DNA of 64,000 nucleotides from Pyrrhosoma nymphula (taxonomy: Eukaryota; Arthropoda; Insecta; Odonata; Coenagrionidae). Both the position numbers and the translations under genes were made by a program. Positions 1-10,613 of this stretch are shown here, one piece after another. Where the stretch lies: positions 132,233,422 through 132,297,421 of the forward strand of contig OY754329.1 in the NCBI GenBank assembly GCA_963573305.1, in the 5' to 3' direction. Each line of letters begins with the position of its first letter. The stretch's first letter is position 1. The notes beneath the pieces were generated by a model. That model ran no database searches. It saw only the letters and a program-made list of their open reading frames with translations, and had not been told where the DNA came from.

Positions 1-1436
1 TACACGTCCCGGCCGCTCCAACGTTAACTTCTTGCCCGCCTTCCTACCCCAGCCATACCCTTGCGCCTGTTCTCTCCTCATCCGAGGCCATCAATTACAG
101 TCGCAAGTTCGCTCGGTTCTTGCGACTTTCCCGCTGCCCCTCCCACCTCCCTACGCCCCCCCCTTCTCCCCGCCTCTCCAACCCTCCCCACCTCTTTCTC
201 CCTCCCCTTCGACCACTCCCATAGTCGTCCCTTGTGTGTGGCATGTGGTGTACCCAGAACCGGGTTCGAACCTTATCTCAATAGAACATTGGTAACGGAA
301 GATAGAATCAGTAGGTCGACTGCTTTGAATAAAAGTTGTGTAGTGTTTATCGATTGAGTGTTTTTTTCGTAATTAACTGATGTATGTAGTTATTATTTCA
401 ACCTCCCGATAAAAATACCGGAGTGTTCCCACTCCTAAGGAAAAAATATGTGACGCTAAGGCCTTGTTTCATTTGACTTAATTTTTCCATGATATTTAAG
501 TAAAATACTGGATTAATGAATAATTTCAAGAATGTTTAGTCCTCTAAGAAACGGGAAAGTATTTAATTTGTAAACTAGTTATTTAAAAGTTCAATGGTAA
601 TTAAGCGTACGGACGATTGAGGTGATTGTTTCGTTCACAGAATCTTTAACCTCTCTTAAAATTTGCTTTCCCATTAAGGAACGCATTATCCTCTTTCACT
701 TTAAGACCAAATAGTTCTTATATCTTAACTCATTCCATGTAGCACCACTTAAGAAATTACCATTGTCCCTGTGTGAGAATTGGTGTCTCAGAGAAATTGT
801 GTCTTTTAAGGTGAAGGCTTACAGTATTTTTGGGAAATAACTGATACAAATCCTTCCGGAGAAGATAAAATAAGAAAAATTTGAAAGCAAACTAATAAAA
901 TAAGTTCTTTTTTAACTTTGCAGTATTCCATTATAAGATAATTTAATGGTAACTTTTACAAATGCGTAATGTTTATGCGATGCTTACGCATCGAAATCCG
1001 GGTCGTTATTTGTTGCATTTGGGAGTGGTTATTAAAGGTACCATTAAATTCTCTTAGCAAGCAAACTGTCTTGGTTTTCATGTTAATAGTGAATTTCATA
1101 AATGATTACCGATAGAATGAGTGATTAAAATTGAAATTATTCTGTACTGATTCCCTTCTATGAATAAGATATGTAAACCGAAAAATGTATTCCAAGGTTA
1201 CTTTGCAGCCATGAATTCAACCTTTATTTTATAGTGTGGGATTGGTGTTTTTCAAGAAAGCAGGAAATTTCGAAAAAGTCTCATCTCCGAAGGCTTTTTA
1301 GATTTTGGGAAATGTAGAAAAGTTAAAGAGAGAGAAAAATAAATGAATGTTAGGCTATGAGGGAAAAATAAAGAATTTTCCGGAAACATTCTAAGGCGGC
1401 AGGAGGATAAAGGTAGAATGTAATAACAAGTAGTTT
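1..1436. other. Non-coding AT-rich stretch with a C-rich pyrimidine tract
   Basis: No recognisable gene. Bases about 120-230 form a pyrimidine/C-rich low-complexity tract; the open frames over it are proline/serine-rich and look spurious. A sequence at 264-275 resembles a tRNA B box (GGTTCGAACC), but I see no matching A box, so I do not call a SINE. The rest is AT-rich unique-looking DNA. Confidence 0.6.
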
Positions 1437-1525
1437 GATATTCATAATGAATAAAGACACTTGGTAATCTTCCACAGATTGAATCTGTGGAAGATTACCA
1501 AGTGTCTTTATTCATTATGAATATC
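1437..1525. repeat. Perfect 89-bp palindrome (44-bp arms, 1-nt centre)
   Basis: Bases 1437-1480 and 1482-1525 are exact reverse complements, separated by a single G at 1481; pairing stops immediately outside the arms. The right arm runs into sequence (1525-1560) resembling the tail of a foldback family also seen near 35.1 and 55.4 kb (shared core AACTTCCAC...GCCTGAA). The right arm may therefore be original repeat sequence and the left arm a snap-back copy. The perfect match implies recent origin, gene conversion or an assembly/library artefact. A 68-codon frame at 1487-1693 crosses it and is judged spurious. Confidence 0.97.
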
Positions 1526-1560
1526 GAGAACTTCCACCATATCCAGCCTGAAACAGTAGA

Positions 1561-3404
1561 ATTTAAGCAGTTTGATGTTGAGGATCTTGACTCAGGAGAA
1601 GACTGGCGGGTTAGCGGGGAAGAAGAAAGAAATGATAAAAAACGTGGTTGGCTTCATGATGGAATACAAAGCTTCTTTTGGACTGAAGTATAGGACTTCT
1701 ATATACTCCTTGGCGTGATGCCGATGAGAGATTTGCTAAGGGGTAAAAGAACACAACCAAGACAAGGGAAAGAGAAAAAAATATTAGGGGATGGAACAAA
1801 ATATGAGACATCTTGGTAGGCTACCGACTCGCTCGGCTAGCTGCTGTAGTCTTTATTGTTACGTGAGAAGAGGAAAATCAAACACACTCCTGTTTGACAG
1901 TGCATCGTCGTCACTTTTGTATGCTCTACAGATGTAGTGCAGAGGAGAATAATTCCGTCAACCATGTGATATGAACTTTCCGAGGAACGTTCACGGTCAT
2001 AGCGCCTGTGAGGTATTAATACAAATAACACACAAATGTTGCCATTAGTATATTGCCAAGTAACCACAATTCAGTGAATAAAAAGCCATGCAAGCTCTCA
2101 TGTAAGAAATGACTCCATTAAAACATTTCTGTAGAAAATTTTTATAATTGAGAGCGAAAATTGGGCGACAGCTACCGCAGAGTAAAGAATAATGGAAGCC
2201 ATAGAAATGAAGTGCTATAGAATAATGATAAAGATAAAAATGGACGGAGATAACCAATAAAATACGGCGGAGAGCTAGGGAATAAGGTGCCTAGTGAAAA
2301 CTCTGCGATGTGTGAAACGTTTTGCCCTCGTTTCTGAGATATGACCGCCTCCTTTAAGAAAAATGGAATAAAATGAAAAAAAGCGGAGAAATACTAAGGC
2401 AGGTAAGCATAGGACACATGAAGTTAGTCATGAGGGATATTAAAATTGGGAACTATGTAAAAAAAATAAAGCGACGTACTGAAGAGAGTATAAGGTGGTG
2501 AGCAGGTGCGAGCCAATATTCGGGTTGACGAATGCTGAGGATACGAATCATCAGCAATTTGGACAATTTAATTAATTAAATAGCAGAATTTCATCTATAG
2601 TAACGTATTTAAATATAGTTCTGCTCGCATATTAAGATACACCCAGTAACTTCTTCTTAAGATATCTGGGGTGATTTTTGTCTGGAAACAGATTGCCATG
2701 AAACTTCGCATACGCGTTATTATTAGAGATATGTATAGTTGAAAGTGAAAAAATTATTTTTTACTGATTTGTATTTTTGAACAATTCAGTGCTATTTTAA
2801 GTGTCGCATGAGATAAATTTCGTGTTAATTCGATTGCATATGAACATATTTTCTCTTTTAATGGTTGCTAACAAATGCCAATATTTATTTTGCCCGGAAA
2901 ATATTTAATCTACTTCCAATGAAATGGTAGGTAAAATGAAAATCAAAGTGAATTATTATTTAAAACAAGTAAAAAAATGGCTATTTAAAAATGATGACAT
3001 TGAAATAATATTTTAAAATGTTCATGAGATTTTTTGTTTGAAAGGAAATTATTAAAATTTATGAAAATTGTGTATAGTACCTTCCATTTAAAACTGAAAT
3101 ATTTTGGAATGTTTCTTTGCACGAAATTCTTGGTTACCCCCTCACAGGTTTATAATCTTTTGGGGTAACCTAAAGCTTCCCAATATGTTTTGTTAAATTA
3201 AATGCACTTCTTATTTAAAAAGGAAGCAATAAACTGTTATATTCTATTATTAATCCATGTATCATGCCGAGTAAAAATACCGTATTTGGATATGATTTTC
3301 GCTTAAAATTCGAATTCCGCGCCGAAAATCCAAGTCATACCAATGGTTTAACAAAGTCAAAATATTTAAAGTATAAAACTTGCATAATTTACATTACTAC
3401 ATGT
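1561..3404. other. AT-rich non-coding stretch
   Basis: No protein-coding similarity recognised; the short frames are AT-rich chance ORFs. The only structure noted is a 9-bp-stem hairpin at 3132-3170 (GGTTACCCC / GGGGTAACC, 21-nt loop). Nothing else supported. Confidence 0.6.
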
Positions 3405-3540
3405 ACAGTTATTTCCACCATGTAAACATATGTATGTACTTCAGTGAAATGTGGTGCGAGAGTTTTTTTTCGACTTGAAAAGTTATTGAAATGTGCACTG
3501 AATGACTCACGGTTACCGCTCCAGCCACCTTAACTGCGCT
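3405..3540 (+). repeat. Dispersed repeat family X, copy 1
   Basis: About 135 bp matching, by eye, three other places in the window: 15586-15715 in the same orientation, and 19013-19112 and 32540-32630 inverted. Shared landmarks in order are TTTCCACC, a GTGAAAT-TGG block, an A/T-rich run, AATGTGCACT and TTACCGCTCC. No coding potential and no tRNA A/B boxes seen, so it is probably a non-autonomous transposon or a LINE UTR piece. Family identity unknown. Confidence 0.7.
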
Positions 3541-4194
3541 CGGTCTTGTTTGCAACCTCTTGCTCCTCAAAACTGAGAGAAGAGTCACGCCAACCACTCT
3601 CCCGAAGACAGTCTTCGCTCTGGAGATGATGAGGGTTAAGGGAGAGGAAGGGTTGTTGCCGCGAATATAAATCGGTGTTAGTCGTTTCTAGTCACACCTT
3701 TGGTGACGCCCGTGATGCATGGCTCTGCGTCGCTTAGGGGGCCCCTTTGCCAGCGATCTCCCTCCCCCCCCCAGGCGTGCGTTAAGGGCCAGGCCACGTC
3801 TCTATTTCCCCCGGGAAATGGCCCTCCTCTCTGTCTCTGTTGTCCTCCAACCCTTTTTGTTTTCCTCTCTCTCTCTCATGCGGCCTTTGCTGCCAAGACT
3901 AGCACCACCTTGACTGCAGGTAATGCTAACGCTCTTTAGGCATCGCTTTATCAGCAAAATGTGACGGGGAACCACTTTTCATCCTCGCACCTTCGTACAT
4001 GACATCGAAAGTATGAGAAGCGCTTTGAATGGAGCGAAGTAACACCTTACGCGAGTGATTTTTGTTGATTGGTTGTTCTTCAGATAGGCAAAACGAAATG
4101 TTTTTAATAATGAATATTCATTGATCAAGTTACTAAATTAATAACATTTCTTCATAATTGAAGAATAAATCGCTTTAAAATTTTCGTAGTTTTT
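3541..4194. other. Non-coding, mildly GC-enriched stretch
   Basis: The mildly GC-enriched part (about 3600-3920) carries overlapping short frames (3700-3939 and 3719-3913) in two registers and no recognisable domain. They are treated as chance frames over pyrimidine-rich sequence. Confidence 0.5.
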
Positions 4195-4330
4195 TATGTA
4201 CTGACCGGTTTCGATGTTACAAAATCATCATCAGAATCAAAACGGGTTATTTACCGAACCGCAACCGGTCACCAGTTGGTTTCGATGTTACAAGATCTTC
4301 ATCAGAATCGAAACCGGTCAGTTATAATAA
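4195..4330 (-). repeat. Foldback repeat with two tandem hammerhead-like cores
   Basis: The outer arms are a 16-bp perfect inverted repeat, ACTGACCGGTTTCGAT at 4200-4215 and its complement at 4307-4322. Inside, two 32-bp direct repeats (4207-4238 and 4278-4309, 71-bp period) each read on the minus strand as CTGATGA (4228-4234 and 4299-4305), a short hairpin beginning GAT and ending ATC, then GAAA (4209-4212 and 4280-4283). In the first unit the GAAA is followed by CCGGTC, which contains a GUC-type triplet. This layout resembles the conserved core of hammerhead ribozymes known from Penelope-like elements and retrozymes, but each core has one extra base between CTGATGA and the stem. Activity is not implied. 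Confidence 0.6.
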
Positions 4331-4579
4331 ATAAGGGTGGAAAATTACAAAGTGATTTTTTCTTCAACTCGCGTCACGATGTCACGATTCCACAAAGTTA
4401 CTTCGCCTACCGTCACGTTAATACCTCTGCATACATTAAATTTGATTAGATGAAGGAAGAGTGTTTGGAAATGTAAAAGTTAAAATCTAGAAAGCGCATT
4501 GAACAAAGATGGGAGTAGGTATTATATCAATAAGCAATAATCAGGCTAGAATCCGAAATAAGGGTCAATTTTAACAAGT

Positions 4580-6320
4580 AGTGGAATGAGCCGATTCCAA
4601 AGGTTAAGGACAAAACAGGGAAGATATTAATCGAACAGGAAGATATTCAAGAAAGATGGAGGGAATACGTAGAGGAGCAAAATGACAGCGAAAATAGACC
4701 CTTTAGCCTATATCTATAGGATGAAGGATAAATAGATAAGAATAACCTCAGACCAGAGTTACTTGACAGCGAAATAGAGAGGGCATTAAGGGTAGAAAAG
4801 CCGTGGGAACCGATAACCTACCTTCGGAACTACTGAAGAATCTAGGTAGTAAGGGGAAAAAATCGTTTTTCGAACTTACTCGCAGGATCTACGAGGAAGG
4901 AGTATGGCCAGAGGATTTCGTGAAAACAGTGTTAATACCTATCCCGAAGAAGAAGAAAGCGTCAGAATGCGAGGAGTATAGAACAATCAGTTTAATTTCA
5001 CACGCGGCAGAAGTCTTGCTTAGAATACTAAATAGAAGGTTAGAGAGCCAAGCAAACTGCTATTTAGGCGATGACCAATTTGGGTTCAGGAAAGGGAGGG
5101 CAACCAGAGACGCGATTGCAGTAATGCGATAATAGCTAGAAACATAGAGCATAATCAGGATGTTATCGCTTGCTTTGTAGATTTCGAAAAGGCGTTTGAC
5201 AGAGTAAACTGGGAGAAACTAATGCAGATACTGGGTAAAATAGGAATAGATTGGCGTGCTAGGAGGCACATCCGAAACGTATATTTGGGGCAGAGGGCTC
5301 AGGTAAGGATAGCTGACGGTGAATCAGCGTGGGCAGTTATAGGTCGCGGAGTGCGGCAAGGGTGCCCGTTGTCGCCTTTACTTTTTAACATCTATGCTGA
5401 GGAAATGGTAAGAGAGGCATGGGATGAGCTAGATGTGGGAATGAAAGTAGGAGGCCAGCGGATAAAGTCGGTTACATTCGCAGACAACCAGGCGTTGGTC
5501 AGTCGGTCATCGAAAGGATTGCAAACTTAAGTAGATGCACTGGAAATGTAGTGCGAGAAATACGGGACGAAGATTAATTATAAGAAAACAAAAGTGATGA
5601 GATTCTCTAGGACAAAGAAAGCGAGGCTGGTGATAAGAGTAGGAAATCACAAACTGGAGCAAGTAGAACAATTTAATTACTTGGGTAGTACGCTAGAAGA
5701 AACAGGACATAGTAGCAAAGACAGGTGGAGAATAGCGCTAGCGAAGGAAGCGTTCAATAATAGAAGGGAGCTGATGATGGGGACCTTAAGTAAGGATGTA
5801 AAAAAGAGGCTGGTGAAGAGCTTGATATGGAGTGTGGCGTTGTATGGGGCAGAAACGTGGACCTTGAGAAAGGAAGACGAAAATGGGCTGAAGGCTTTCG
5901 AGATGTGGGTGAGGAGGAGTATGGAGAAGGTGCGTTGGACGGAAAGGAAGACAAATGAGGAAGTGCTTGACATGGTGGGCGAGGAGAGGAAACTTAAATA
6001 TGAGATTAGGGGAAGGCAGGGTAGGTGGCTAGAAGCGGTAATGAGGGGCAATTGTTTGCTGAAGGCCGTGATATAGGGAAGGATGTTTAGTAGGCGGGGA
6101 AGGGGAAGAAAGAGATTAGGTTCTATGGACGGAATGAAGAAAGGTAGGACTTATGGTGAGATGAAGAAAGTAATACTAGAGGTAGAACTTATGGTGAGAT
6201 GAAGAAATAAATACTAGAGGTAGAAAGGGCACGGCACGTGTAAGAGTTTGTTGGATACTCTCTGACTTTCATCATAACCTAACTCTAACCGGTAGATTAC
6301 TCTAATGAATGAATGAATTG
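4580..6320 (+). pseudogene. RTE-type non-LTR retrotransposon remnant (reverse transcriptase half)
   Basis: The endonuclease is missing. The remnant begins in the linker before the RT (about 4600-4720, readable as a GK.L.E.EDI..RW.EY pattern, interrupted by an in-frame TAG) and continues through the fingers (4803-5132), palm and thumb (5222-5530, 5594-6076). Visible motifs are FVDFEKAFD (motif A), GVRQGCPLSPLLFN (motif B), FADN where active enzymes have YADD (motif C), and KINYKKTKVM. There is a one-base frameshift near 5129, TAA at 5528-5530, TAG near 5549 and TAG near 6074. The catalytic D-to-N change plus these lesions make it inactive. The 3' tail holds a 37-bp tandem duplication (6144-6218) and ends near 6318 with ATGA/TGAA repeats, as expected for RTE-clade tails. 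Three other loci (13194, 13358-15493, 51044) carry related sequence. Confidence 0.9.
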
Positions 6321-6338
6321 GAATGAGCAAACCTCAAA

Positions 6339-6413
6339 CCTATATCGCAGTTTTAGGATATTCCATCGCCTATATCGCAGACCTATATGGCAGTTCTGGG
6401 ATATTCCATCGCC
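6339..6413. repeat. Two-copy tandem duplication (32-bp unit, 43-bp period)
   Basis: Units at 6339-6370 and 6382-6413 share CCTATAT.GCAGTT and GATATTCCATCGCC with a few substitutions. It lies just past the RTE tail, so it may be part of the 3' flank of that insertion. Sequence from here to about 7030 is AT-rich with nothing recognised. Confidence 0.85.
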
Positions 6414-7029
6414 ATTGCAATAGATGCGTTCTTTGACCTCTTTTAACACATATTTATGTCATGTTTCCCCCTAAAAATAGCACGTATTTAAATAATTAAT
6501 TTAATCTGTTATGTAATCTACTTTGTAATATTCCTTCATTTAATATTAAAAGGAAATATTTGAAAGCCAATTCCAAACCATCACATTGAAAACGGTGAGT
6601 TGTTTGGATCGAACACTATTTTATGAGCAAATACTATTGGTAGTTTGTTATTTTAAATTGTTATATGCAGCATATACAGAGAAATCACGCGCATGAGTAG
6701 TTTTAAAATAGATAGTTTATGAAAATTTCTGATAATTTTGAAACGTCCACACGTTAAGAAATTCCGATTTTTCATTTTTCTGATCATGCGTGCTTTGACT
6801 AGTATGGTATATTGATTGCGCAGTTCATATTCGCAGTCAATTAATTCTATGATAACCTCACTATTAATTTAGTTATTTTAATTTTTATTGAAATCAGGTT
6901 TTCATTGAAACCACGAAAAGTATAAAAGGGTACTAAATGATTTTCCTTTCTACCTCCTTGGAAGAAATTTTCACTACGTTTTATTCGTCTTTGAAAACCC
7001 CATGTTCCTTTTTAAGCAACTGATTTTAA

Positions 7030-7480
7030 GGGTCAATTTTTACGCTCTGTGTCATAAACGGCCGTGCAGTCCGTGCTGGTCGACCGCTCGGTCGTTCGCA
7101 TCCCGTCATTGCAGCAGCAGCCCCGGTCTTGATCGATAGATAACGGGTGCCACGTGAACCGTATCTGCCCGTGCGGACGTGGAATGCTTGCACCCGCAGA
7201 ATGTCCAGACCCCGTTGCATTCACGGCTCCGTAATGCCTGCGAAAATTCTTCACTTTTGGCCGGAACAAAGGAGGAAGTTGTTGGCGGTTGGGAAAGCCA
7301 CTCGACCCCCAATTCCCCTCACCCCCTGCAAATGGCCCCTGAGTCGCCAAACCGCACCAATCGCCCAGAACGGTCGTCATTTACGCCTAGTCGGAAGGAA
7401 GGTGGAATAGAATGGCTGTGAGGTGTAACGATCTCTCGACGCCTAGCTGACACATCATCCATTTGACCAGGCCGGCGTCG
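7030..7480. other. GC-rich island without a recognisable gene
   Basis: CpG and GC are clearly higher than in the flanks. Several overlapping frames of 64-115 codons on both strands (for example 7033-7380 minus, 7147-7410 plus) reflect few stop codons in GC-rich sequence; none shows a domain I recognise. It could be a decayed element, a host regulatory island or an exon I cannot identify. Confidence 0.4.
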
Positions 7481-7822
7481 ACAGTTATAATAAATTGATA
7501 AAACAAGGGTCGAAAAATGTAATCGATAATACGGAAATGTTCAAGATATTTCGACTTTTTTTAGGTGGTTTGATGCCCCGCTCACACTACTGTCGTACGT
7601 ACGCTCGTCCTTACGATAGTAGGCGGAAATCGTAGTGTGGATGCATGTCCGGAGAGCTGTAACACGTAGTTCTTAACGCTGCCACTTAACAGTGGTAAGT
7701 CCCCCCAGAAGTCCTTCGATAGTTTAGATATGCCGACATTGTTAATAATTGTCGTTGTAATGAGGATGTGGATAAATCAATATTGCTTGATTTAAAGAAG
7801 TGGTCTATTCTGTTTGGTGCAC

Positions 7823-7995
7823 ATAATAATAATAATGTCTCTATGGGTAACAGCTGAAGCCAATTACTACCATTTTTTATGTATAGACGAACCAAGCCCT
7901 CGGAGGAGAATATCCTACCTAGGCGGGATTCGAACCCACGACCTTTGGTTCGGTAGGCGAGGGCTTTACTCTGCCGCCACCGGGTTATCTTTACT
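7823..7995 (-). mobile_element. tRNA-derived SINE with (ATT)n tail
   Basis: Read on the minus strand, a tRNA-like head contains an A-box-like TGGCGGCAGAGTAAAG (plus strand 7964-7979) and a strong B box GGTTCGAATCC (plus strand 7926-7936) at normal tRNA spacing, in the context CGTGGGTTCGAATCCCGCC. A non-tRNA body follows and ends in an (ATT)n stretch at 7823-7838. SINEs of this design are transcribed by RNA polymerase III from the internal boxes and mobilised by LINE machinery. The acceptor stem does not fold like a real tRNA, so I do not call a tRNA gene. Confidence 0.75.
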
Positions 7996-7999
7996 TTAT

Positions 8000-9400
8000 T
8001 ACTTTACTATGATTATCTTGACGTTTATATCTCTTCATCGCCTTAATTCTTTTTGGCATCGAGGGTCATTAATGTAAATTGAGTTCGGGTTTTGGGATTG
8101 GCCAGAGTCGACGAAGCCGAAAACTTTTCGACTCGTGGTCGCTCACCTCCTCCATCTCCCTGTAATGAGGAATAGGGGTTGGAGATGATTTACGACTCTA
8201 CGTCTTCTTGGCCAGTTGGCTTCAATTAAGAGCGGCTATATCTTTCATGGATGTCGGAGGGCCGAGCCAGCCCACTTTAGGGGACGCTTCTTACCCTACG
8301 GGGATGTGCCTCGCTATGGTTGTAAATAAAACTAAACAATGGAACACTCGTCTTATCGCTCGTATGGCTGCTTCCTTGATTCTGGCCATTGTTGGAAGGT
8401 GTTCCCGTGACTGGATTTTCCTTAAGTTTTCTATCACCTCGAGTTGCTCTCGAGAGATACAGACTTAGATGTGTTAATCGCACGGCATTTTGTGTAGAGC
8501 CTTTGCCTGGGGCCTCATTGAATGAATCTGGAAGCGGTATAAACGGAACGGGAATCTTCGAAGTTGCTGCCGAGATATGGTGATGTTTTCGTTTGGTAAA
8601 TGTTCCGTCATGGCTATCGCGGAAGCTATTTCCATTTGGAATGAATTTTTCGCGCGATATTAGGTGTATTTCTTCTCGACGGTTGAGAGATGAAACCACA
8701 ATTTTCTCTGGACTTATCCACAATACCTAGAATGCATGTCGCTTAAGAAAAAAATACAGTTTAGACGCGGGTAAGAAATCACAATTATTTCTTCCCAATA
8801 ATCGCTTAATAGGATTTTTTGATAGTTCCTGTCATAGCATCCTCGTTTTGGAGAATTATTTCAAATTCCCATTACAAAATCATCCTTCCCGCCTCTTGTA
8901 AGCAATTTACAGCCTATGACTTGTTTTGTCTACATTTCTATACTTTTTTTTTATCTTACACGCTTACCCATCATTCTCTCATCCATCGCCATCTTCAACA
9001 AGCCGTTGCTTATTATTGTGACCACCATGCACTTAAGTTGACTTCTTCGAATCTCCACCGCTGACTTTGCCTTTCATCGCAATCTCTAATACATCCTCGT
9101 TTGAAGTCCTTTTTACCAAGCTTACCCTTATTGTTTTGCTCCACACCCAAATCTCAAATGTATCTAGTATGCCCTCATCTTCCTTCTGCAATGACTAATT
9201 CTCCTGCAAGGCTTCGCTGCAATAGTCAAGACGACAGGAAAATTGTCTAACCCTGAGTATTATCCTCTCTTCAATTTAACTGAAGGTAGCAGACTCTACC
9301 ATTATTTCCATTTAGACTTTTAAAAGAGGCACATATATGAACTTAAGATGCAATTGTTGATAGGGAGTTCCGTTCCCTTTTTATCCCTCCAAACGTAAAG
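8000..9400. other. No supported gene; one unrecognised 148-codon open frame (8277-8723 minus)
   Basis: The 148-codon minus frame at 8277-8723 is long for chance in this base composition, but it has no domain, signal peptide or membrane segment I recognise, and plus-strand frames overlap it (8208-8468, 8389-8583). It is recorded as an unassigned open frame. From about 8720 to 9400 the sequence is AT-rich with nothing noted. Confidence 0.3.
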
Positions 9401-9403
9401 CTA

Positions 9404-9520
9404 CGTTCACACAGGGCGATAATCGCTGGATACCGACAACATTACTCTCGACAACATAGCCACTGGATACACCGTATTGTATCTGGATACATGTATCCAC
9501 CGATGTTGCCTGTCCACACA
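9404..9520 (+). repeat. MITE-like repeat related to 11931-12112
   Basis: Starts ACGTTCACACAGGGCGATAA and contains repeated GGATAC and ACAAC/CAACAT motifs. The first ~30 bases match the right end of the element at 11931-12112 in opposite orientation. The right boundary is unclear: a second GT(T/C)CACACAG motif at about 9511 is in direct, not inverted, orientation. Confidence 0.5.
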
Positions 9521-10069
9521 GCTGTTCTTAGGTGGTTCTTAGTTCCACAGTGATTCCTAGACCCCGTTTTTATGGACATAAGTCAGAATATGTTTCACTT
9601 TGGGGTTATTTCTATTTTATAGGGTTTTTTTGTAGACGAAGAAGAGAATTTAATCATTATTGATGCACTGGTGTAAAATTTATTACTTTATTTTTAACAT
9701 TTCAAGTTTTATTTATAGCACATACTCGGAAGTCTATATGTGTGCTGGACATTCTACGGCATTCGGACAGGAATTGACCGTAGACCTCGTAGGTTTTAAT
9801 GAAAATTTCAGGAAATGTTTGTATTACAGAATAATAAATAGGACATCGAGTGGTTTTTGAAAATCAGAAAGACAGCTGAATAACGATATTTGTCAAAATG
9901 GCTATTTTCACAATCTAGATATTTTCGTTCTCAAAGGGAAGGACTAAGTTAAAAACTCTGGTACATAAATTATTTATGATCTTAATTCCATAAATAATTG
10001 GTGTTTTTCTTGAAAAAGCATGATGCATATATTGTTTTTATTTTAATAGTTACAGTGAAAAATCGACCA

Positions 10070-10549
10070 TTTAAACTATTTCATCGTCATTTCAACGTCC
10101 GCTTGAATTTCAAAGACTGAAGAATCTTCATCAGGGGGCTGCAACATCAGTAGTACTGCCTTTGGTAGGTCCCCAGCCTTTCTTTTGGGTGTTTTATGCA
10201 AGCTACATATTAAAGAATCCGATGAAAGGAGAAGCATATTCAGCAAGTCTTCGTTGCGGACTTTTCTAGAAAGTTTTCGGGTGTTGAACTCTCTGTATCT
10301 TCTGCATTCTTTATTTCGAGCCTATTGTGCTGCTTCTGAAAATTGCCCGATTGGAAGGGGATCAGCTTCAATTATTTCAGATCCATGAATCAGCATTTTA
10401 TTTAAGGAGGCTGGAATATCATCAAAACATAACAACAAATATTTGATTAACATAATGAAAAAGTTGATCCTTCTTCTTCGATCACTGCTTGACCAACTCT
10501 TGTATACGATGAGAAACAGATTTCTCCGATTCATATCTAAATTCGTCAC
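10070..10549 (-). pseudogene. Remnant of a transposon-associated arthropod protein family (function unknown)
   Basis: On the minus strand a nearly continuous frame runs from about 10549 to a stop near 10080, broken by one in-frame TAG near 10322. Landmarks in order are LIHGSEIIE, LPIGQFSEAAQ, then after the stop ARNKECRRYREF, TRKLSRK and LLLSSDSLICSL, ending in an acidic QPPDEDSS segment. From memory, very similar C-terminal blocks (IHG.., LPIG..SEEA.EARNK, TRK.SR, SSDP.I) occur many times in arthropod genomes in unannotated, probably transposon-borne proteins; I cannot name the superfamily. The N-terminal part is not detectable upstream. It is a pseudogene fragment of about 155 codons. Confidence 0.55.
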
Positions 10550-10592
10550 AAAGCGATAAATGCCTTATAAAGAGCGTTTTAAGAGATTTTCA

Positions 10593-10613
10593 GTGTCTCA
10601 AAAATTGAGACAC
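10593..10613. repeat. Short perfect hairpin
   Basis: GTGTCTCAA and TTGAGACAC flank a 3-nt loop of A. Too short and isolated to assign a role. The sequence from here to 11900 is otherwise AT-rich, with one frame pair at 11244-11528 whose centre is GC-rich (11315-11440); no domain recognised. Confidence 0.8.

Noticed and set aside
255..280. SINE from a GGTTCGAACC B-box match
   Set aside because: No A box at tRNA spacing and no tail; a 10-base match is expected by chance.
5677..6051. 124-codon minus-strand open frame
   Set aside because: Antisense shadow of the RTE reverse transcriptase C-terminus.
7560..7640. MITE with CACACTAC ends
   Set aside because: Only about 8 bp of inverted match and no second copy seen.
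7915..7995. True tRNA gene
   Set aside because: A and B boxes are present but no acceptor or anticodon stem forms and a SINE body with (ATT)n tail follows.
8277..8723. 148-codon minus-strand open frame as a host gene
   Set aside because: No recognisable domain, overlapping plus-strand frames, no splice or promoter evidence visible; left as unassigned.
10090..10140. Possible hammerhead-like CTGATGA...GAAA on the minus strand
   Set aside because: The stretch reads as the coding continuation of the protein remnant (QPPDEDSSVFEIQADVE) and has no pairing helix I or II.
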